A stretch of 64,000 nucleotides of DNA from Sarocladium kiliense (lineage: Eukaryota; Ascomycota; Sordariomycetes; Hypocreales; Sarocladiaceae), in assembly GCA_030734395.1 (NCBI GenBank), contig JAUZTG010000048.1:2480001-2544000 (forward strand), read 5' to 3'. Position numbers and translations under genes: made by a program. Under the pieces are notes generated by a model that saw nothing but the letters and a program-made list of their open reading frames with translations, had not been told where the DNA came from and made no database searches. Below are positions 23,493 to 34,951 of this stretch, piece by piece. The first letter of the stretch is position 1. Each line of letters starts with the position of its first letter.

Positions 23493-24389
23493 TGCTGAGG
23501 ATGGAAGAGGGATTGAGTGCTTGGCAAGAGGAAGTGGGAGGTGAGATGGTAGGCGGAGGAGGCGCTGATTAAGAGCGCTGGCGAAGCTATTGATTGAGAA
23601 GAAGCTAGGCGAGAGGAGGATATGTCCCGGGGAAGATAAGACGAGAGCACGCTGTTGGGTGGAACAGAAGTCAAGCGCAATGGATGATGAAGCTCAAGCT
23701 GATGTGGAGGGGAAGGAGGGAAGAAGAGAGTTAGAAGAAGGTGGTGCAAGAGGGTTGCCGGTGAAATATAGTGGCACGGGATGGAACGGGAGATGGAGTG
23801 AGGGAAAAGCAGAGGCAGCAAGGCGAGAGAGTGTGACTGTGTAGCAATCATAAGCTGGGTCGAGGAGGGAGGGAGGGAATTGCATGTGCTTGCGGCGATA
23901 CTGGCTGCAAGTACCGGTACATCCCCGATCCGGGAGGGTGTCTGATCTACAGGGGTCCCTGGTGAGGCTCTCAGTGCTCGCGGCGGGAGCTTGAAGGTGG
24001 ATAGGTAGTGTCTGACCTCTGACATGTGCCAGCGATAAGGAATTGGTGATGCAACAACGACGAGCGAGGATCAGATGTTTCTTGCTTCTCTCCAATTCCA
24101 TGATTGAATAATTGAAGGCCGAGTGCATCTTTTTCCGGTTCTTGTCATAAAACTATTGCCGCCACCTACAAATCAGCAACGCATGAGCAATCAGCATTTC
24201 AAACCTTGGGCATTGCCTTTGGCAGACCAACAGTGCATGGGCAGCTTCCAGCACCTGGTTGGCTCAAAGCGGACCCCCTCCATGGGAATCGCTCCAAGTT
24301 ACAGTGGCTGCATCAGGCCCAAAAGTCACTCTACCTTCTCTCCACGACATAACCAATTGAGGGGAGCTCGCGATAGCTCCATCTCCGGC

Positions 24390-24423
24390 GGCAGCAGCAG
24401 CAGCAGCAGCAGCAGTAGCAGCG
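24390..24423. repeat. AGC/GCA trinucleotide microsatellite
   Basis: About eight GCA units followed by a GTA and another GCA, in a region without a supported gene. The Ser-run it would encode on the plus strand belongs to an unsupported frame. Confidence 0.9.
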
Positions 24424-25764
24424 GTACAAAAGTCCATCATCGGCAATTTGCTTCCAGCTTTCTGGTGTTCGCCCCTATACGATGTGACTCGATCGATCCC
24501 TTATCAGTTCTCCTCTTTCTCGTGTGCCTTGGAACCCTTATGCACTGTTCAACAAGCTGCAGCCACATCAACATGAGGTACATCCTGTCGCAGCGCTAAG
24601 GCATGGCCAGTTCCACATGTTTATACGCATCCCTGTTGTTTTTTGCATGTGAAAGTCATCGCCCCTCCATCCCTCCTCCAGCGCTCTCACTCTGACGCTC
24701 TGTGTCACTGGCTGTGGCTTTGACGCTGCTCTCTCTCACTGTACCAACCTGTGCTGCCACTCTGACGCGCGTAAGCACTTTGCTCTAGCTTCCATTCAAT
24801 TGCCTCTTATCACATCAACGCCAATCACTTGCTCGTGTGCCACACATCAACCTTCTGCTCCTGCACCCAGCTGTCCAGCCACAGATAATAACCCTCTCGT
24901 CTCGTCATCATTGCGTGCTCTTGCAGCATTGCTGTGGCTTCCCCTCTCTTACCAGCCTGTTTGATCCCAAGCGTAGACCTAAGATTAAGGAACAAGTCGC
25001 ACTGTTCTGCCTCTTGGAATGGAATGCGGCACAATCTTCTACGCCACGTCGGTGCGTCCCCGATACTACCTGCTACCGGGAGGCGTGCTTTGGTGCTCAC
25101 TACAGTGCGCGCTGGCAGCCTGGCGCCATCCATTCCTACACGAAGCTTTCCCCGTTGCTACTGTGATCGGAAGCTATGCCAGAAGCCGAAACAAACATCC
25201 TTATCAAATGCCTGTTCTGAAAAGGCGCCTTATCTCAACCCATTGAACTGCCACTGCCTATTCATCGGCGCGTCAGGTGTTGCCGAGCTCGCCCATCCGG
25301 CGGATCACGATTTCACCTCCGAGGATGCTGCTACATGACCCCCCCCCCTGCCCTCGGCCGGGCAATTTTTTCCCATTGCATCTTTTCTTCCTGCTCCCTT
25401 TCCTATTTTTAATCGAGAGCTCGGCAATCCTAGTCTTGGCGACGAATTGGGAGATCGTGAAATCCAGGGTCCAAGCCGTTGCCACGCCGAGCTACGGCAA
25501 TGACCCACTGTTGGTACCACTACATTGCAACCTTGACTTGCATCGTCGTTTTCACATGTGAAGTGGCATGACTATGGGCTCATACATTGGACTACCTACA
25601 GACGGGCATTGGATTCGATTCGTCCGGTTGTTAGACATGGCGATGTACGTCGATGCCAAATGAACTATGCGAAACAACATAACATAACGTGGGCTTGCAT
25701 CCAGAGCACGAAGCTCTTGTCGCCTTCGCAATGGGCGAGCAGCACAGTAATGCTGTATTTCGAA

Positions 25765-25797
25765 AGTCAACTACCAGTCAACTACCAGTCAAATACC
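25765..25797. repeat. 11-bp tandem repeat, three copies
   Basis: The unit AGTCAACTACC occurs at 25765, 25776 and, with one change, at 25787. It sits in non-coding DNA and has no evident function. Confidence 0.85.
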
Positions 25798-27348
25798 ATT
25801 TGGAGCGATTTCTGTTTAACATGGTCTCCTTCTAGATGCGCTCGTTGGCCCAAGTCGAGTTGTACTACCCTATACAGACCACCGGCAGCCCACAGACATC
25901 CCGTCGATTGAACCTGCAGGCTCTTGGAGGTGGAATCATGGCTTCATACGTGGTGGGCCCTGGCTCGCGTGGCTGACACCTCTCATCTCCGATTGAGGCA
26001 GGACGCGGATACGGTATTCAAGTCTTGGATCGTGAGTACCGTATCGGCGCCTTGATCAAGCCACAAACAAGATCCCCAAGGTAGCAGAGACAACGATTCA
26101 CTCCCTGAATCTGCTCCTGCATGAGGCGCCCAATTGAAAGACGCTTCCCGCGAGTTCGCAGGAGAGGATCGAATTCCCTCAATTTGCATTGTCTACCCTT
26201 TACTTCTGGACACGAAGATGGGTGTGCGCCTCTCCGACATGGCCAACGCGCTTCGACGTCGTGAACACGGCAATTGAGCGGCAATGAAGGCACCCCACTG
26301 TCGCACTGCCTGGGTTACCTACCAACTCATCATTTGCTCATCAACCACACCTCCGATGCCCAACACCTCAGGCGTTTCCAGCGTAGCATCGGATCCGTGT
26401 CGATCCCGAGTTGCCCGATCAATCTAGACGACCCCAGGAAAATCCAACAAATTCGCGACTCTAGCGACACCCTGAGTGACTACCCACGCTTACTCCGCTC
26501 CAGAAACGTGGCGTCAGTCGTCCGTCAAAGACTCCTTTTCAGCTCATCACCTCGCATTTGTCACGTTCAGATCCTTTCTCAAATCGTCCATTGTCTACCC
26601 GTTCTGGACAGACGAGGCGTTTCTGCAGAAACCCTTAGGGTGGCGGTCTGGATCAGCTTTTCGCAAGCCACCAACGACCATCTCAAGGGCAAATTTCTCA
26701 CCCCCCCCAGATCGAACCACTCCGTTGGCGGCAATAGCCTACGCTGGAAAGAAAGAAGAGGCTGTGACAGATTCGTGTTAGTCTCGCTCCCAAAGTTGCG
26801 CCTCGCGACGGTGGGTTTCCCGTTCTGGACCCGGGCTGGCGACGTGGTCGAGCGTAGAGGCGCCACAGCACTATTGTCCAGGTCCTGGACTAGAGGATGG
26901 AACTAGTTGAAGCTGAATGGGGGGCCAGCATTGTAGCCACCGTTTCGGAGCCTGCACGTTTGTCCAGAACGACTGGGACGTGTGAGGTCTGAGTGAATGG
27001 CCGCGTTGGCATCGACTCCATTCTCGTTCAAGCCCGCTAAAGCCTTGCCAAGAAGGGTGGCACTTGGACGGGTTCGGCTCTCACCGGTGGGCTATGGACT
27101 CCCTGAGACTTGGGCCTCGATCGATAGAGCACGTCCTAAGTCAGTGGAAATGGGGTGAAGCGGAATTTGATTGCTGACCTTGTCTATGGGTGGGAGTAGG
27201 CTTTAGTCGATACGAAGAGCTGATCTGTCAGCGCCATACGACTGTCGTTTAAATAGCCGCGCATGCTCCCGTCAGCTCGCGATACGAGACCTTTCTGAAG
27301 GTTGAAGTGAGTCCTCAGTTTCACTCCCGTGCTCAGATAACAGCCAAG

Positions 27349-28380
27349 ATGATGCTCATTCGTCTCTTGCTCAGCCTGTTGCCGCTCTTCATGAGCATGG
27401 CCAGTGGACAAACGGCCGATCCACCACTCGGCTGGCCGAGTTTCACTTACCAAGGCATTGCCATCGAGCCTTCCGCCCTGCGCTACAACCCTACCAACGA
27501 AGTCATTTTCCCCAGCGTCTTCAATGCCGGAAAGTACCTCAGCAAACCTCTCGGGAAGTGGTATATGTACTACGCTCCCCACGAGAACCCCGGTGGCATC
27601 TCTCTTGCGTACGCCGACAGCCTTGACGGACCGTGGACTGAGTACACGGATAACCCGCTCATCAAGAATGTTGTTCCGAAGAAGTACAGTGTGCCTCACG
27701 TATCCAGCCCAGACGCGGTGTGGAACCCCTATGTCACTGGTAAAGACAACGGCAAGGTCATACTGTACTTTCACGGCGACAACGGCCAGACCCGCTGGGC
27801 ATACTCCGAGGATGGTGTGAACTTCAAATACGGAGGACTCTCCATCACGAACAAGATGGGCGGCTCTCAAGTCACGGAGTCGAGCTACGCCCGCGTCTTC
27901 CCCCATCCCGACACCACCCAGACGAAATACCGTTGGGCAATGTTCTACATGGGCAACGAGAAGGACAACATCCGCCGCATCCGCCTCGCCGAGTCTTTCG
28001 ATGGAAAGACCTGGACCGTCTCACCCGACTACGTTGTCGCGCCGGGCACAGAGGAAGGGAAGAACGTATCTGGTGCAGATTTGTGGGAGTGGTTCGGCCA
28101 GCTTTACATCATCTACCACGGCAGCAGCGGCAAGATCTATGCACGGACGATCGATAAGACATTGAGAAATGTGGGGACAACGCCGATTCTGCTACATCAG
28201 TCGAGTGGTGTCGGTGATGATGTTGGAAGGTGTGCGGCGGCTCAGGTGATCACTGATGGTGGTACAACGTATCTTTACTATGAGTCTGGAGGACGGTTGT
28301 CGGCAGACATTGCATTTGCGAAGACTACTGGACTGCCAATGCTCCCTCCAATTCCGAAGAAGGTGGAATTCCGAGCTTAA
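27349..28380 (+). CDS. Secreted five-bladed beta-propeller protein (GH43/GH32-like)
   Basis: Single exon, 343 residues, with an N-terminal signal peptide (MMLIRLLLSLLPLFMSMASG, cut near residue 20). Five aromatic strand motifs recur at regular spacing: GKWYMYYAPHE, KVILYFHGDN, YRWAMFYMGNE, QLYIIYHGSSG and TTYLYYESGG. This is the pattern of a five-bladed propeller as in glycoside hydrolase families 43, 32 and 130. SSPDAVWNPYV supplies a candidate catalytic Asp, and acidic residues in later blades could complete the site. A role in extracellular sugar or glycan hydrolysis is inferred; substrate and family number are not determined. It has no intron, unlike most neighbours, which would suit acquisition from bacteria but does not prove it. 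It converges on the zinc-cluster regulator gene. Confidence 0.78.
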   Translation: MMLIRLLLSLLPLFMSMASGQTADPPLGWPSFTYQGIAIEPSALRYNPTNEVIFPSVFNAGKYLSKPLGKWYMYYAPHENPGGISLAYADSLDGPWTEYTDNPLIKNVVPKKYSVPHVSSPDAVWNPYVTGKDNGKVILYFHGDNGQTRWAYSEDGVNFKYGGLSITNKMGGSQVTESSYARVFPHPDTTQTKYRWAMFYMGNEKDNIRRIRLAESFDGKTWTVSPDYVVAPGTEEGKNVSGADLWEWFGQLYIIYHGSSGKIYARTIDKTLRNVGTTPILLHQSSGVGDDVGRCAAAQVITDGGTTYLYYESGGRLSADIAFAKTTGLPMLPPIPKKVEFRA

Positions 28381-28746
28381 AGAATAATCCTGGGACCGGC
28401 GTTTGGCGTTAAAAGGCTCACACGGGATACAAAGCTGGATAATGAATCGTACATTGGGCTCCTGGGCTTTACATCCCTTTCGTTTAGACTCAAATGGTAA
28501 TACACGGAGACCCTCGGGCTCCAAGATGGATTGCAGCTCAAGAGTAAACTTGTTTGGTGACCTGTCAGCACAGGGGCCGCGTATGATACACGCAAACCTT
28601 GGGACAACTGACACAGTCGGACCTTGCCCCATATTTATCCTTCCCAAATCCTCCGATTCACCATCAACCGACCTGAAAAGTTTCCTCAGCCGTGCTGCTG
28701 TCCTAAGTGACTTGGTGTCTCGTGACTAAGTATCGCCAAGTCCCAT
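28381..28746. other. Convergent intergenic region, no gene seen
   Basis: About 0.37 kb between the stop codons of the glycosidase-like gene and the regulator gene; presumably 3' UTRs. Confidence 0.5.
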
Positions 28747-31092
28747 TCATGAGCCCGTACCGAAATCAATACCAAAATTGTCCGAAAATTGCATACCCAG
28801 GTTATCCCAGTCCTGGTACTCAATGGAAGTGTCATTGGCATCTCCTTGAGCGGGCCAGCTCGAATGCGCCGCTCCAAAGAGCAGGTCGGAAGAGGCCGAG
28901 TCAACATGCCCCCATGGTGGGAAGTCCATCTGTGGAGGCTGTTTGTCGATCATCTCCCCCAATGTGCCGGGACTCGTATTGATAGCCAGTATCTGTTCAA
29001 CGAATTGGCTTGGTGCGAGCTGAGTCTCTTGAGTCATGCGCTGGTAGAGTGTGATGGCGTCAGAAAAGCTGGAGAGGGTCTCGCTGTAAAGTCTCGACTG
29101 GAGACTTGACTCGCCAGTCTTGTTCAAAAACTCCAGAACCCCGGAGAAGGCTTCATTGAGGTCGTTCCTAGCTTCACCGGCGAAGATGGAGAAGCCGAGG
29201 ACAAGCCCGGAGCTGAACGCCCATGTTCTGTCCCAGTGTCAGTTGGGTCTCCATGTGTTGGCATATTGGAGAGAAACGTACTTGAATAGACTCAAAGTAG
29301 CGAGTGGCAAGTCCCACATATCGAGCATCGAAGCGATATGCCGACACAGCTGTCCCATGTAAACAGCTGATGTTGTACACACTTGCGCCAACGCTGATTG
29401 CGCAGGGTCATTCAGCTCTCGACTCTCCGTGCCTGCCCGCTTCCGAATGTTGGGCATGAGGCATCTCGTTAGGAATGGCCGTGTCACTAAAATAACAGAA
29501 AAGTAGTACATGCTGGAAACGTGGATGTTTCCAATGATAGCCCGCTGGTCACTGTACGTGAGCGTTGAGCCGTCCTGGCAGTCGAAGCGTCTTAGGCTCG
29601 GAGGTAGTTCTCGTGACCATTGTCGGAGATTCGTCAGAAGATCTTGGGCAGTTGGTGCATTGATAAGGACGCCACGGCTCAGAACGCGGCAAATGTCGTC
29701 GAGCAGGGCTGCAAGTTTAAGCATGGCGTTGAAGCTCGGTTGCTTTGCATCTAGAGGGAGGGAATTGATGCTATGACGAGTTGCTCTCGGAACTGTGCAT
29801 GGACGACCTAGGAGGGAGCTGGTGACAACATCCATGATGCAGAGGCTATGCCACGTTCTCAGCCTATACCTATGTCAGATCTTCCATCAGCGAGGTCAGT
29901 GAGAGTCATACCTTGAGTAATAGCCACTTCCTTCCCTCATCATCTTTCGACTCATTGGCTGGTGCATCCCCAAGACCACGGCAGACTTCGAAGCGATGCC
30001 GAGGTAGATAGATGCTGGAGTCTGACGACAGGCTCCGAGAGTGAAGAACGATAGCAGTACGAATAATCTTACAATAGCGACGCTGGGATTTGCTAGCATT
30101 TCCTCGAATGCAACGCTTCGCGCTCGTGTGAAGTATGTAGTGGCGTACTGAGAGTCAGAGGGGCCCGATGCTCGTGCTTGAGCGCCTATTGCCAAAGCCA
30201 TGTCCATTGCCGCAAGATCATGTCGTGAGCACGAGGAAGCTTGATCACCAGGGATGTGATTCAAGAGTGATTCGGCCTCGTCTTCCAGAAATAGGTAGAG
30301 GATACCGCTTGACTAGGCGAAGCGTCAGTATGGAGTGTAAGAACAGTGTTCGAGTCTCAGGATTGGACTCACAACTACAAGATACGACTCGAACAAGGCC
30401 CGCTTCTCCTCTAAACTCATCGATACATTGGCACTGGGTGTTTCATCGACATCTGGCTCCAGCAGAGGATTGTGCTGTTGTCCATCTGTGAAGGGTGTGT
30501 CACCGACAAGCTGCTTCAAGCTGTGTCTGAGGAAGTCAAGGAATGAAAGTGAAGCATGATCTCCGATGTAGACTTTACAATAGCAGTCAGTAATGCACAG
30601 CTTACGCTTCGACCTGGACAACTGACGCTTTTCACCATTCGGACCGGCGATGAAGTGTTCCTCTGGCGAGTCCTGATCTTCAATTGAGTTTCCCTGTGTC
30701 GTGATGGCATTCTCTGACGAGCTGTCGTGTCTCATTGGTGAAGTTCCAGATGACGGTGTTGGTACAGACCCAGCATTGCCAAAGCTCTGTGGTACCCCGA
30801 CGCGAGCTTCAGAGAACGAGCCTCGCACACTGCCTGAAGCAATCGACGTCAAGATCGGTGGCGACATCGGTTGGGAAAGAGGTGAAACATGTTGTTGAGA
30901 GGCTGACTGTCGCTTTGCCTTCCTTGTCGCTGCGCCATTGCCGGCTTGGTAACAGCACTGCGACTCACGGCCCCTCTTCACGCAGTTCTCGCATGGAACC
31001 TTGGAGTCGCAACGGATCTTGGATGCTTTACATGAGTTGCAGGCTCTGTAGGCCCTAACTCGGTTCTCCGGTAGGATCTTTGGTCGCGGCAT
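28747..31092 (-). CDS. Zn2Cys6 zinc-cluster transcription factor
   Basis: Four exons: 28747-29227, 29282-29863, 29912-30312 and 30373-31092, giving 727 residues. The N-terminus carries the binuclear zinc cluster, from RACNSCKASKIRCDSK to SQCCYQ, with six cysteines spaced C-2-C-6-C-5-C-2-C-8-C. A Ser/Gln/Pro-rich linker follows. The fungal transcription-factor middle homology region lies at about residues 300-560, with the recognisable RTWHSLCIMDVVTSSLLGRP block. The acidic, aromatic C-terminus (DWDNLGMQFSDNFGIDFG) looks like an activation domain. Such factors bind CGG triplets as dimers. The gene lies next to a hydrolase, dioxygenase, dehydrogenase and transporter, and is the natural candidate regulator of that group. 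The donor of intron 3 is GTACGT; reading frames agree across all joins. Confidence 0.93.
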
Positions 31093-31640
31093 AGCTCTTC
31101 TACAGCCGAAATACGTGAATGATGGGATTCCGAAGATTTGACAAGGCAGTCTCAGGAAGAGACTATCGACACTTTCTCACTCAACTCGACCTTCTGATAA
31201 GGACATTGGTAATGCGGAGCATTGGACAGGGAATCTCTAGCCTGCCAAGTGGCGCTGGTGCCTCTAGCGGGGATAAGGAAGTCTGGGGAACGCCTGTGTC
31301 TCTGCGATCTTCAGGCGGGGGGCAATTGGTATTACTCGCGAAGATGGGAGCTGGATAGCTTGAATACTTTTCCGGGGCGCGATCCGCCGGCTTTAGGGTT
31401 CAGCCTCCAACGCCATGTTGCCGAGATATCTACGAGTATGTCCTTCACAGTACGTCGTTCATCTTATCATACGAACATGGTGCAAATAGACTAATCGACT
31501 TTCACAAGTTGCACAGAGTTGCAAATGAGTTTCTCCATTCTTCGGGATTGATTTCGCTATTCTAATGGGAGCTACAATTTCGACCCTACAGCGCAACCAG
31601 TCAACTTCACAATTCACATCTACACGTGATGAATCCTAGT
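31093..31640. promoter_or_regulatory. Upstream region of the zinc-cluster regulator
   Basis: About 0.55 kb between the regulator's start and the hydrolase's stop, both on the minus strand. It should hold the regulator promoter and the hydrolase terminator. I did not find the CGG(A/T)CCGAG motif here, so self-regulation through that motif is not indicated. Confidence 0.45.
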
Positions 31641-33054
31641 CTAGATCTTACGAGTCTCTCCAGTGTCCGAGTCCGTACAGGAACGAACGAAAGCAAGCAG
31701 CATTGATGCTTGCGCAGTGTCGCGAGAGCCTATGGATAAGACGTTGCTGATTCGACGAGGTTAGCAGACTTTGTTTGTATTGGTCACCTCGCAGTAACGT
31801 ACGTGAGGTGATTGTGTCTGTCCAAGACATGGAAAATGGGATTCGTCTCGGCCGGTCTGCTTCGTTCTCTGTATGCATGCAGGAAGGCGATTGCTCCATC
31901 AAATGCTTCTTTTCTACTTGACAATCAGCGCAGCCAGCACGGGGGCACGCGACTTTGACTTACACCTCCCAGCGCACAGTCCCGATGTACGTTGGAAGCT
32001 CGGTCGCGTTTCTGTAACATGATTGTCAATTGGGGTCCGGCAAGCTCCTGATATGCGACGTACAATACTGGTGAGTTGTTCGGGAGGCCTTTGAACAGCC
32101 CCAGGGCCGATCGAGGCTATTTGAGTGCCTGGTCAGCTTCCCATCCTATTCGCAGCGACTCGTTGCAACCGTGACGTGAACTTACACCCCATGCTTCTTC
32201 TGCATCTGATCCGTAGTACTTCTGAAGGATTTGACGCCTGATCGGGCGTTTGTTATCGTACCAGAACGGCACGCTCAAATAGATGACCCCGGCAACGGGT
32301 GGGAACAACGCTTGACTTGTGTCAGGTCGTCTTCGTTCAGGATCGCCTGTATGAGTGTGAGTCACATCAGCCTTGACCCAAGGATATTAGGTCACGAAAC
32401 ATACCATCTGCGTACAGATTCATAGCTACATGTGCACCTCCCGAAGAGTGTCCAATCAGGACCACCTTGTCGGTACAGCCATTTCCGAACTCATCAGATG
32501 CGATGTTCTTGTGTACCCATTCTCTTGCTCTTTGCACGTCGTCGGCACCCGCGGGATACTTGACAGAGCTAGTGGTTGTCGGTGTGGTCTCTGGTCGATC
32601 GAATGGAACGAGTTGATGATTGACAATGACGGCGACGATGCCTTGACCTGCGAAATACTGCCCTATATTGCCCCAATACTGTCTATCGTATCAGTATTGT
32701 TGATCCTCTCCTGGTCAAGCGTGTCTCAGGTACCTTTTCACTCCATTGCTTGTCTCCGGAGAAGAAGCCACCTCCATGAAAGAACAAGATCACGGGCTTT
32801 CTTGATCCACTGTTTCTCACATCGAAGTATACATCCAAAAGATTTCGCTCGGCAGGCCCATAGCGATGGTTCGAGGAAATCCGTATGTGTGACGAGGGGT
32901 CGGGTTGAAGTGGTTCGTATAGCTCACGCCATGTCTTTACAGCAACAGGATCAGTTCAGCCATTTTCTTCCCGAAAGACGAGTCTCACCTCTTCGTCACC
33001 AAGGTTAAACTTGGTTGTGTCTGCTACGATCTTCTGATAGATGCTGTCGTCCAT
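31641..33054 (-). CDS. Alpha/beta-hydrolase (carboxylesterase or kynurenine-formamidase-like)
   Basis: Eight exons: 31641-31746, 31803-31913, 31964-32011, 32064-32116, 32186-32346, 32405-32678, 32734-32934 and 32989-33054, giving 339 residues; every join keeps frame. The oxyanion loop FFHGGGFFSG is at residues about 73-82. The nucleophile elbow GHSSGG puts the catalytic serine at 167, and the final block RHNHLTNV supplies the likely catalytic histidine. This pattern fits small esterases and amidases of the hormone-sensitive-lipase/kynurenine-formamidase type. No signal peptide, so cytosolic. It is divergent from the dioxygenase across a 576-base region with two CGG(A/T)CCGAG motifs. It is the most intron-dense gene here, with exons as short as 48 bases. 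The substrate is unknown: an ester, lactone or N-formyl compound are possible. Confidence 0.88.
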
Positions 33055-33286
33055 GGCGGCGGTTGATTCACTAAGTTACGACCTGAGATAACGTCTGGCA
33101 CAACTCATTCTGTACGAGGCCCCATCACCTGCTGCAGATCTGATATCATGCCTTCTCGACCTCTTCCGTCACGTGTAGTTCGCCTTCTGCCCCAAGCCGC
33201 GACTCGTGGAGCTGGGCAACTCGGTGCCGGGCCCTCGGATGGTGCACTCGGCATCATGTGGGGCAGCGCCGGCGATGGAGGTGTCC

Positions 33287-33295
33287 CGGACCGAG
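33287..33295. promoter_or_regulatory. Candidate zinc-cluster site CGGACCGAG
   Basis: CGG-A-CCG inverted triplets followed by AG, 233 bases upstream of the hydrolase start. The identical nonamer recurs at 37332 upstream of the dehydrogenase/transporter pair. CGG triplets are the standard recognition unit of Zn2Cys6 factors; that the neighbouring regulator binds here is inferred. Confidence 0.45.
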
Positions 33296-33416
33296 AACCC
33301 TGCTCGGAAAGGGATCGTGAGATATGTATGTGATAACAAAGATAACACTAATCGACATAGCTTATTATCTCCAATAGGCTCCTGCAGGGATGTATCGACA
33401 GAGTTGGTTGTCATGC

Positions 33417-33437
33417 CGGTCCGAGCCCCTTCGGACC
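33417..33437. promoter_or_regulatory. Candidate zinc-cluster site CGGTCCGAG within an inverted repeat
   Basis: CGGTCCGAG at 33417-33425 is followed by TCGGACC at 33431-33437, making an imperfect palindrome about 195 bases before the dioxygenase start. It combines a CGG-N-CCG pair with an outward-facing CCG-N8-CGG arrangement, so a dimeric factor could bind in either mode. Binding is inferred. Confidence 0.45.
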
Positions 33438-33630
33438 CGTCTGCAGATCAGTTCGCGAGGATGCTGGCAACGGGTGGCGCTTTTGACTAAGATGTTTTCA
33501 GTGAAAGACAAAAGAAGATAAAGGATATCTGACTTGTTCAATTGGAACTCGCTCTACAATCAATAGTTGAAGGACCATAGCCCTGATAACGAAGCACACT
33601 ACGTAGGAACCCAACAAGCACATCCACACA

Positions 33631-34951
33631 ATGTCAGAAGAACTTCACGTACCCGCGATCTCCCTGAAGGGTAAGCCCCCTCAAGTATGGATTGGTGAGG
33701 AGCTTTACTAATAGTCCTTTAGACTTTGAGTCCAGGAAGGACGAGATCACAAAGGAGCTGTTGGCAGCAGCCGAGACCGCTGGGTTCTTGAGCTTGGTTG
33801 ACCACGGAATCACTATCGAAGAGATCAACAGACAATTTGAGCTCTCACGAGCCTACTTCTCTCTGCCACATGAGGTCAAAGGCAGAATCCCCCACAGTAT
33901 CAAGACTAATAACGGATGGGAATACAAGGTCTGTTTCCTTTGATCACGGACCGTTCACGTTGCTCTTCTGACATTCTGTATCCAGTCGCAAATTCGACCA
34001 AGTACGGGACAGGCTGACCAGAAAGAGTCTTTCTGGCTTCAAAGGAACTCGGCGTGGCCCACAGACGAGGAGGTTCCTGGCTTTGGTGAGGCTACCAGGA
34101 ACTTCATGGGCAAATGCGAAGGCATTTCTCGCAAAGTCTGTGAGTCAACCTTCTATCTTCCTCTGGGTATAGTTCCTCTAATCTAATGACTGATCAGTGG
34201 CTTGTCTCTCCATTGCTCTCGGCTTCCCTGAGGATCACTTGAACAATGCAATGGACGTTCGCGCAGCAGACAATCTCACCCAGATGCGACTCATTCACTA
34301 CATGGCATCGGAGAACGCTGCCGGAACCTGGCGCGCCGGCAATCACACTGACATCGGCTGCTTGACTCTCCTATTCCAGCGTGACGGAGAGGACGGTCTC
34401 GAGGTCTGCCCTGGACGGAAAAGCCATAACGACCATGCCATTGGTGACAAGTTCACTCCGATCCCCGCAAAGACCGGTCCTATTGTAGTCAACATCGGTG
34501 ACATGCTGAGTGAGTCTCATCCTCCTTCTTTTCATACTGTCAAAAGAAGTGGCTGATCTGATGAATCTGCAGTGGCGTGGTCTGATGACCGTCTCAAAGC
34601 CAACTTCCACCGTGTTCGCGCGAACGATGTCGGCAAGAGTCCAGATCGTTACTCAATTGCGTATTTCAATACTGGCCGGAAGAACGAGATCATGCAGGGT
34701 CCTCTCAAGAAATAGTGAGTGAGCAAACATGTGTCTTTTTCGATCAGCAACTGACCTGCTCGCAGCCCAGCAATCACTTGTGGCGATTACTTCCTCGAGA
34801 AGACTGAGACTCAGTTCGGGTAAGTTCTTCCATACGACAAATGCAATTGACTACAGATGTAGCTAACAACGGTCGTAGCCATAACTTCAAGAAGAAGACT
34901 GAGGAAAAGGCCATGGCCCCCATTGTATCAGCAACACCAATTGCCGCTTAA
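33631..34951 (+). CDS. 2-oxoglutarate/Fe(II)-dependent dioxygenase (isopenicillin-N-synthase-like)
   Basis: Seven exons: 33631-33670, 33723-33928, 33986-34139, 34198-34509, 34573-34714, 34766-34819 and 34879-34951, giving 326 residues. The N-terminal DIOX_N part contains AGFLSLVDHGI and LSRAYFSLPHEVK. The double-stranded beta-helix core has the iron triad His183/Asp185 (AGNHTDIGCL) and His250 (NFHRV), and RYS at about 263-265 to hold 2-oxoglutarate. All catalytic residues are present, so it should be active. Family members hydroxylate or desaturate small molecules in biosynthesis or breakdown pathways. No signal peptide. Divergent from the hydrolase gene and followed by the FMN dehydrogenase gene in tail-to-tail orientation. 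The substrate is not predictable. Confidence 0.94.

Larger units (their letters stand above)
23493..27348. other. 3.9 kb gene-free stretch with microsatellite and short repeats
   Basis: Between the CAP20-like gene and the secreted glycosidase-like gene. It contains a CAG/AGC microsatellite (24390-24423), an 11-bp tandem repeat (25765-25797) and a run of C at about 25339. Open frames up to about 210 codons (for example 26274-26906) lack any family feature and overlap others on the opposite strand. No transposon end or tRNA was seen. Confidence 0.5.
33055..33630. promoter_or_regulatory. Divergent promoter of hydrolase and dioxygenase genes
   Basis: A 576-base bidirectional region. It holds CGGACCGAG at 33287 and CGGTCCGAG at 33417. 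The second overlaps an inverted repeat: arms GGTCCGA and TCGGACC (33418-33424 and 33431-33437) with a 6-base gap. A shared upstream region would allow joint control of both genes. Confidence 0.65.

Noticed and set aside
23372..24025. Extension of the CAP20-like frame upstream to 381 residues
   Set aside because: The extra part is intron and leader read-through; the conserved N-terminus MAPQVNGDIPSS lies in a separate first exon at 23433-23492.
24123..24599. 158-codon frame with a serine run
   Set aside because: The serine run is a GCA microsatellite; the rest has no protein-like conservation signs.
26274..26906. 210-codon plus-strand frame
   Set aside because: No domain, overlaps other frames, no plausible promoter or introns.
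27184..27906. 240-codon minus-strand frame
   Set aside because: Antisense shadow of the secreted propeller gene, which has a signal peptide and regular blade motifs.
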